Source: Isoetes taiwanensis (lineage: Eukaryota > Streptophyta > Lycopodiopsida > Isoetales > Isoetaceae). From it: 64,000 bases of DNA. The first letter of the stretch is position 1; each line of letters opens with the position of its first letter. Made by a program: the position numbers and the translations under genes. The notes under the pieces are model-generated. The model did not search any database. It was not told the origin of the DNA and saw only the letters and a program-made list of their open reading frames with translations. The stretch spans positions 7,078,163 to 7,142,162 of the forward strand of contig JAJEKV010000028.1 in NCBI GenBank assembly GCA_021234155.1. Reading direction: 5' to 3'. Shown one piece after another: positions 60,549-64,000 of this stretch.

Positions 60549-60884
60549 ATGGAAATCTATAGTTTTGAATTCCATTGCTTTTTGATTGCTTTTTGCACAT
60601 TCGGTGACGCCAAGAACTTCAGGCGCCAAGAACTCAAGAACTCAGAAGAGGCCAAGATCATCGCGGAAGATGCCCAGGTCGTCTTGGCCGCTTCCAAACT
60701 TCGTGTCAGTCTTGAGAAGGTGCTTGAAGGTCAAGATTGTCATCATTCGTGTGTTATTCATTCATTGTTCATTGCTCGATTAGTGTGCGCGGTTTGCTCA
60801 GATGCATCAGATGCATCTTGTATTTACCGTATTTGCTCTGTATCTTCCCATTTATACCCCGGGTCTTCATTATTTCAGAAGTGA
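60549..60884 (+). CDS. Unrecognised 111-codon open frame in plant-like DNA
   Basis: Longest clean plus-strand frame in this arm, with a Lys/Glu-rich helix-like middle (EEAKIIAEDAQVVLAASKL, about 60,640-60,705) between Cys/Phe-rich ends. It matches no family I know. It may be an exon, a retroelement leader peptide or chance. Codon style differs from the bacterial arm. Confidence 0.25.
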   Translation: MEIYSFEFHCFLIAFCTFGDAKNFRRQELKNSEEAKIIAEDAQVVLAASKLRVSLEKVLEGQDCHHSCVIHSLFIARLVCAVCSDASDASCIYRICSVSSHLYPGSSLFQK

Positions 60885-61189
60885 AGCGACTTAAATTTCT
60901 ATAGCGTGGCCACACTTCGCTTATCATTTCTTTGGCCGCTCATTTTACGCGTTGACTTGTATTTGCATCCCGCATAATAAATGTCCTTCCCGTGTTAAAT
61001 TGTCCCGCTTGGTGATTAACCTGCTCGTCTATAATTTGTAAAGTAGTATGACCGGTGTTTAGTTGGCCCGCCGAGTGTCCTGCGTTCCGCATGCGTAATT
61101 GGCACGCCTTTATGAGTGCATGTCTCAGAATTCAATGTGAGCCCATTTCTGTACTTTTAGCCCGGCCGGAATTGATGACCACCAAATCG

Positions 61190-62240
61190 CGCTAAAAGCG
61201 TGTATTGCACCCGCCTTGCGGAAGAAGAGACAAAAACCGAATGGTAGCTACACCTCCTCCTAAGAAAGCAAGAGGTTGGGAAGATACTCCCGAGCTCCAA
61301 AATACTCAAGAAGGGAAAGCCCAATGAGGACCCAGATTCTATGCATTGTCGGATGGATGATAGCGGATCCATTATTAGAAAATAACGAGAACCTCCATGC
61401 CCCGAGGAGAAGATGGATGACGGTCTGAGTGGTATGTTGATGTGGCAAAACAAATGGTAAGGTGGATCTTGTGTTACACTCCGAAAAGAAAGAGACGGAT
61501 CTTATGAAGAAACAAGGTATTCTTATCACTTGTGAGGAGCAGGATGACATATGTTGTCAACTCCAGTGGAGTTGTGAAGAACCACAAGAAAGATCTCGCC
61601 GATTTACACATGCCGGGCAACCGCCAAAGATGGTCGATGAAGAAGGACGAGTCTTGAGTCATGTTTTGGCACGATGGCCTCAAAATACCGCCCTCACTCC
61701 GTTCTATTAGTGAAGGGGTGTCGGGCAGTGAGGAGAGCTTTGGAGGACCTTCTCCAAATTACTACACGGAGGAGATGAAGCATCAAAATGATATCGGGGA
61801 TGTAACAAGATTCTTTGGACTTAGGAAAGGACATCCCCACGCGAACAGTTGATTGATGGCATTTTGGAAAAATGACTCCAAAAAGAAATTGCATTTGGAG
61901 GCAATGAGTAGGGCTAGTCAAGTATGCGACAACTACCCACTTGGCCAACCTTTTACACATCCCATCCATGTTGGACCGGCCGGTGAGATCACATATCAAG
62001 TCAAGTCTTGTTAGCAGGAGGTATGACCGAAAGCATGCAAGAGAAATATTGAGGGCTTATGGTGAGGAATCCGGCCAAGTTCCTATGCCACCGACGTGCT
62101 TCCCTTGGGATAAGAAAAGGATGCTCCACCCGTTGGACAACACTAGAAGAGCTAATAGTGGAGAACCCTAATGTATGCTTCCTATTATTGACGGACAGCA
62201 TTCTATTGAGGCACAAACGATCCCTTATCCAACCGGGCTA
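61190..62240 (+). other. Chain of plus-strand open frames, possible plant gene or element fragment
   Basis: Frames at 61,462-61,710, 61,661-61,852 and 61,941-62,241 follow each other with plausible protein composition: a charged part with EEQDDICC (about 61,532-61,556), then SISEGVSGSEESFGG (61,697-61,741), then YPLGQPFTHPIHVGPAGEIT (61,934-61,993) in a third frame. They could be exons or one coding sequence broken by indels. No known domain is visible. Confidence 0.3.
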
Positions 62241-62466
62241 AGCAAACCGGACAAACAATGTATACGCCACATTACAAACCACGTGAGGTGTGGGTTTCTA
62301 AGCCCCCATACCCCCTAGCAGGACTTGGCGAGTAGATTAGTGCAACATTGAGCGAAATGGGCAAAGTCTTTTCTTTATAAAAGGTTAGTATATTTGGTGG
62401 AATAGAGTCGATATATCAAGTAGCAAGTAGTAGATAGTCTAGGTCGGCGTGTGTCAAAGCCCTAAT

Positions 62467-62549
62467 GGCGTGAATTCAGCGCCGCCATTGGCGCTGGGTG
62501 TATTCGTCGCAATTGTGACGTACCACGACTGGCGGCATGAATTCACGCC
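62467..62549. repeat. 11-bp inverted repeat GGCGTGAATTC / GAATTCACGCC
   Basis: Perfect arms at 62,467-62,477 and 62,539-62,549, 61 bases apart. The interior holds further short pairs (CAGCGCC / GGCGCTG and CAATTG). The whole block could fold. Confidence 0.7.
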
Positions 62550-62699
62550 ACGCCACAATTGGTCTGGCTGCCTTTGACGCTTTCACGATTATCCTTTTGC
62601 TTGATCTAAAAAGCGGTTAATTTTTTGTATGCCCCGCTCATATTTGATCGACATGCTTTTCCTTTACATGCAGCCCTTACATGGAACAACTTCCGCCAT

Positions 62700-63170
62700 G
62701 CCCACCCAAACAATGGATAGAATATGGAAGACCCCTGCAAACAAAACGAGGGAGGAACGCAAGTCCGAGAGGAGTTTAAGGCATTGAAAAAGACCTTGGC
62801 TCAGACTATCATCCAAGATAGGAAACCAAGAGCCAAAAAAAAGGAAAAAATTGGGGAGGAAGCGGCGAGACGCCCGAAGGTCCGCGAGGGTCCACAGATG
62901 CTTCACAAGATCGTCTTCGCTTAAGAACGAGAAGTCCGGGAGCGGGGAACGAAGTTCGGGATGCTTATGCTCGAAACGGCTACTGGGACCAATGGTGCCT
63001 CCTCAAGATACTTCAATATTTGATCTCAAGATCACCGAGATGAGGAAAGTACGTGGCCCCGAGACTTTTGTGATGATTTGGGACCAAAGTAAGTGTATAA
63101 AGTTTCCACATCCAAGAGATCCGGATGGCAAGTCGGTCTTCGAAACATCTTGATACTATGATGGATCGCT
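62700..63170 (+). other. Second chain of plus-strand open frames, unrecognised
   Basis: Frames at 62,724-62,924 and 62,851-63,153 overlap and share a Lys/Arg-rich middle (AKKKEKIGEEAARRPK, about 62,830-62,878), then STSIFDLKITEMRKVRGPET-like sequence (63,012-63,065) and CIKFPHPRDPDGKS (63,095-63,136). The composition looks coding. A gag-like or nuclear protein fragment is possible; no domain found. Confidence 0.3.
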
Positions 63171-63500
63171 TGGCATTCAAAAAGAAAGGACATCATAATA
63201 GTAGATGATGATGCTTAAGTGCTTTTATAATCAAAGGTCGGGCTCTAAATCCACCAACTTATACTCCACAAGAGTTTTAATGATGAGTTTCTAGTACTAT
63301 TCATGTCCATCATGAGTGGCTTGGCTTCCGGTAAAACAAGATCGATGTTGTCAAAAGCATCGAGAACTAGATGGGACTAAGGAGATGGATCCCTATCCGG
63401 AGAGTTATTTGACAAAGAAAGGACTAGTCCCTCCATGATGTAATCTTCATATCAAGTGAATACAATGTAAAAGTGTGTTCAGGTATATTGATGTGTTGTT
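63171..63500. other. Gene-free stretch
   Basis: Stops in all frames; no repeats or signals recognised. Confidence 0.35.
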
Positions 63501-63689
63501 ACCTACAAATGCTATTGAAACACCACATTCTTCTTACTAAAAACAAAGAAAATGTTAAACCACCCACTACCATAATGCAAAAAATTTGCAACAATGCAAA
63601 ACAAAGATGTCACACAACAAAACACTATATTGAGAAAAGGTATGCAAAAGTGCATGTGCTTTTGGAACGTATTATAAATCCAATTTAAA

Positions 63690-63900
63690 TGAATGATGGT
63701 TCTTTTCCGACTGTCACCAAGCGGATGGGCGCCTCCCAACAGAGCTGGGGAGGGGAACCCACCCCAGGTACTTGTAGGTGGGCGTGACCTCCACAGGCTG
63801 TCCCCGATATGTGAGTGCAGGAGGCTTGGGGTGGCGTGAAGAGGATATGAGAACCACCCTGGTCTTGGCTGATTCACGCCAGCGCATGTCTCAGAGCCTG
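63690..63900 (-). mobile_element. Non-LTR (LINE-type) reverse transcriptase fragment
   Basis: The minus strand reads AKTRVVLISSS near 63,845-63,877, then PPALTYRGQPVEV (63,788-63,826) and TPTYKYLGW (63,758-63,785). This is the thumb-side segment of plant LINE reverse transcriptases, where a K-T-K-x-V-V-F strand, a short loop and F-x-Y-x-G-x-x-V-E-x-V-x-x-Y-K-Y-L-G-V follow the YADD box. The YADD box itself would lie right of the window's last 100 bases. The fragment supports a plant or algal origin for this arm. Confidence 0.6.
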
Positions 63901-64000
63901 AAATCGCACGTGTTTAGGGCATCCGATGATGAGCGCATAGATAGGGTGTGGGTAAAAAAAAGGTCACCATCATCCCACGATAGATGAGCTCGGCAGATGA

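Overview
The window joins two unrelated kinds of DNA. Bases 1 to about 53,745 are bacterial: a gene-dense betaproteobacterial chromosome segment. I infer the family Methylophilaceae (methylotrophs such as Methylotenera) from gene content, order and protein style; no search was run. From about 53,745 to 64,000 the DNA has no bacterial gene logic. It is AT-richer, carries degenerate repeats and ends in an antisense fragment of a LINE-type reverse transcriptase, so it looks like plant nuclear DNA. The simplest reading is a chimeric contig, or plant sequence contaminated by a plant-associated methylotroph.

Almost every bacterial gene is interrupted by single-base indels, yet the protein resumes in another frame with its motifs intact. 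Essential genes (ftsZ, murA-F pathway genes, leuS, groEL) are as broken as the rest. This points to uncorrected long-read error rather than decay. CDS coordinates therefore mark the span over which the protein can be followed through frame changes; starts and stops are given where they can be seen.

Bacterial layout. 1-4,111 (+): two cyclic-di-GMP signalling proteins (GAF/PAS/GGDEF/EAL, then GGDEF). 4,168-4,736 (+): a BrnT/BrnA-like toxin-antitoxin pair behind a perfect palindrome. 4,829-5,588 (-): an unknown gene. 5,702-7,950 (-): groES-groEL with a textbook CIRCE operator and a terminator. 8,096-9,978 (+): an unknown gene and bioA. 10,254-28,976 (+): a complete division and cell-wall (dcw) cluster in the order mraZ, rsmH, ftsL, ftsI, murE, murF, mraY, murD, ftsW, murG, murC, murB, ddl, ftsQ, ftsA, ftsZ, lpxC, with many one- to four-base start/stop overlaps. 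28,985-33,505 (+): a small membrane protein, slt, an NDUFA9-like reductase and cca. 33,541-33,847: a small element bounded by inverted repeats. 33,890-36,659 (-): slmA, a pyrimidine 5'-nucleotidase, a glutathione S-transferase and argB. 36,768-38,426 (+): fhs. 38,486-42,785 (-): a Hanks-type kinase, chrA and an M48 metalloprotease. 42,790-53,745 (-): nadD, proA, holA, lptE, leuS, adk, rsmA, pdxA, surA and the 3' part of lptD, which is cut by the junction.

The genes fit together as envelope biology: peptidoglycan synthesis and division (dcw), lipid A (lpxC), LPS and outer-membrane assembly (lptD, lptE, surA), murein turnover (slt) and nucleoid occlusion (slmA), with housekeeping tRNA, DNA and cofactor functions between them. 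I found no convincing new multi-gene system. The features most worth a second look are the bacterial-plant junction, a (GT)32 tract inside leuS, the small inverted-repeat element, the isolated kinase with an unassigned C-terminal part, and the repeats of the plant-like arm.
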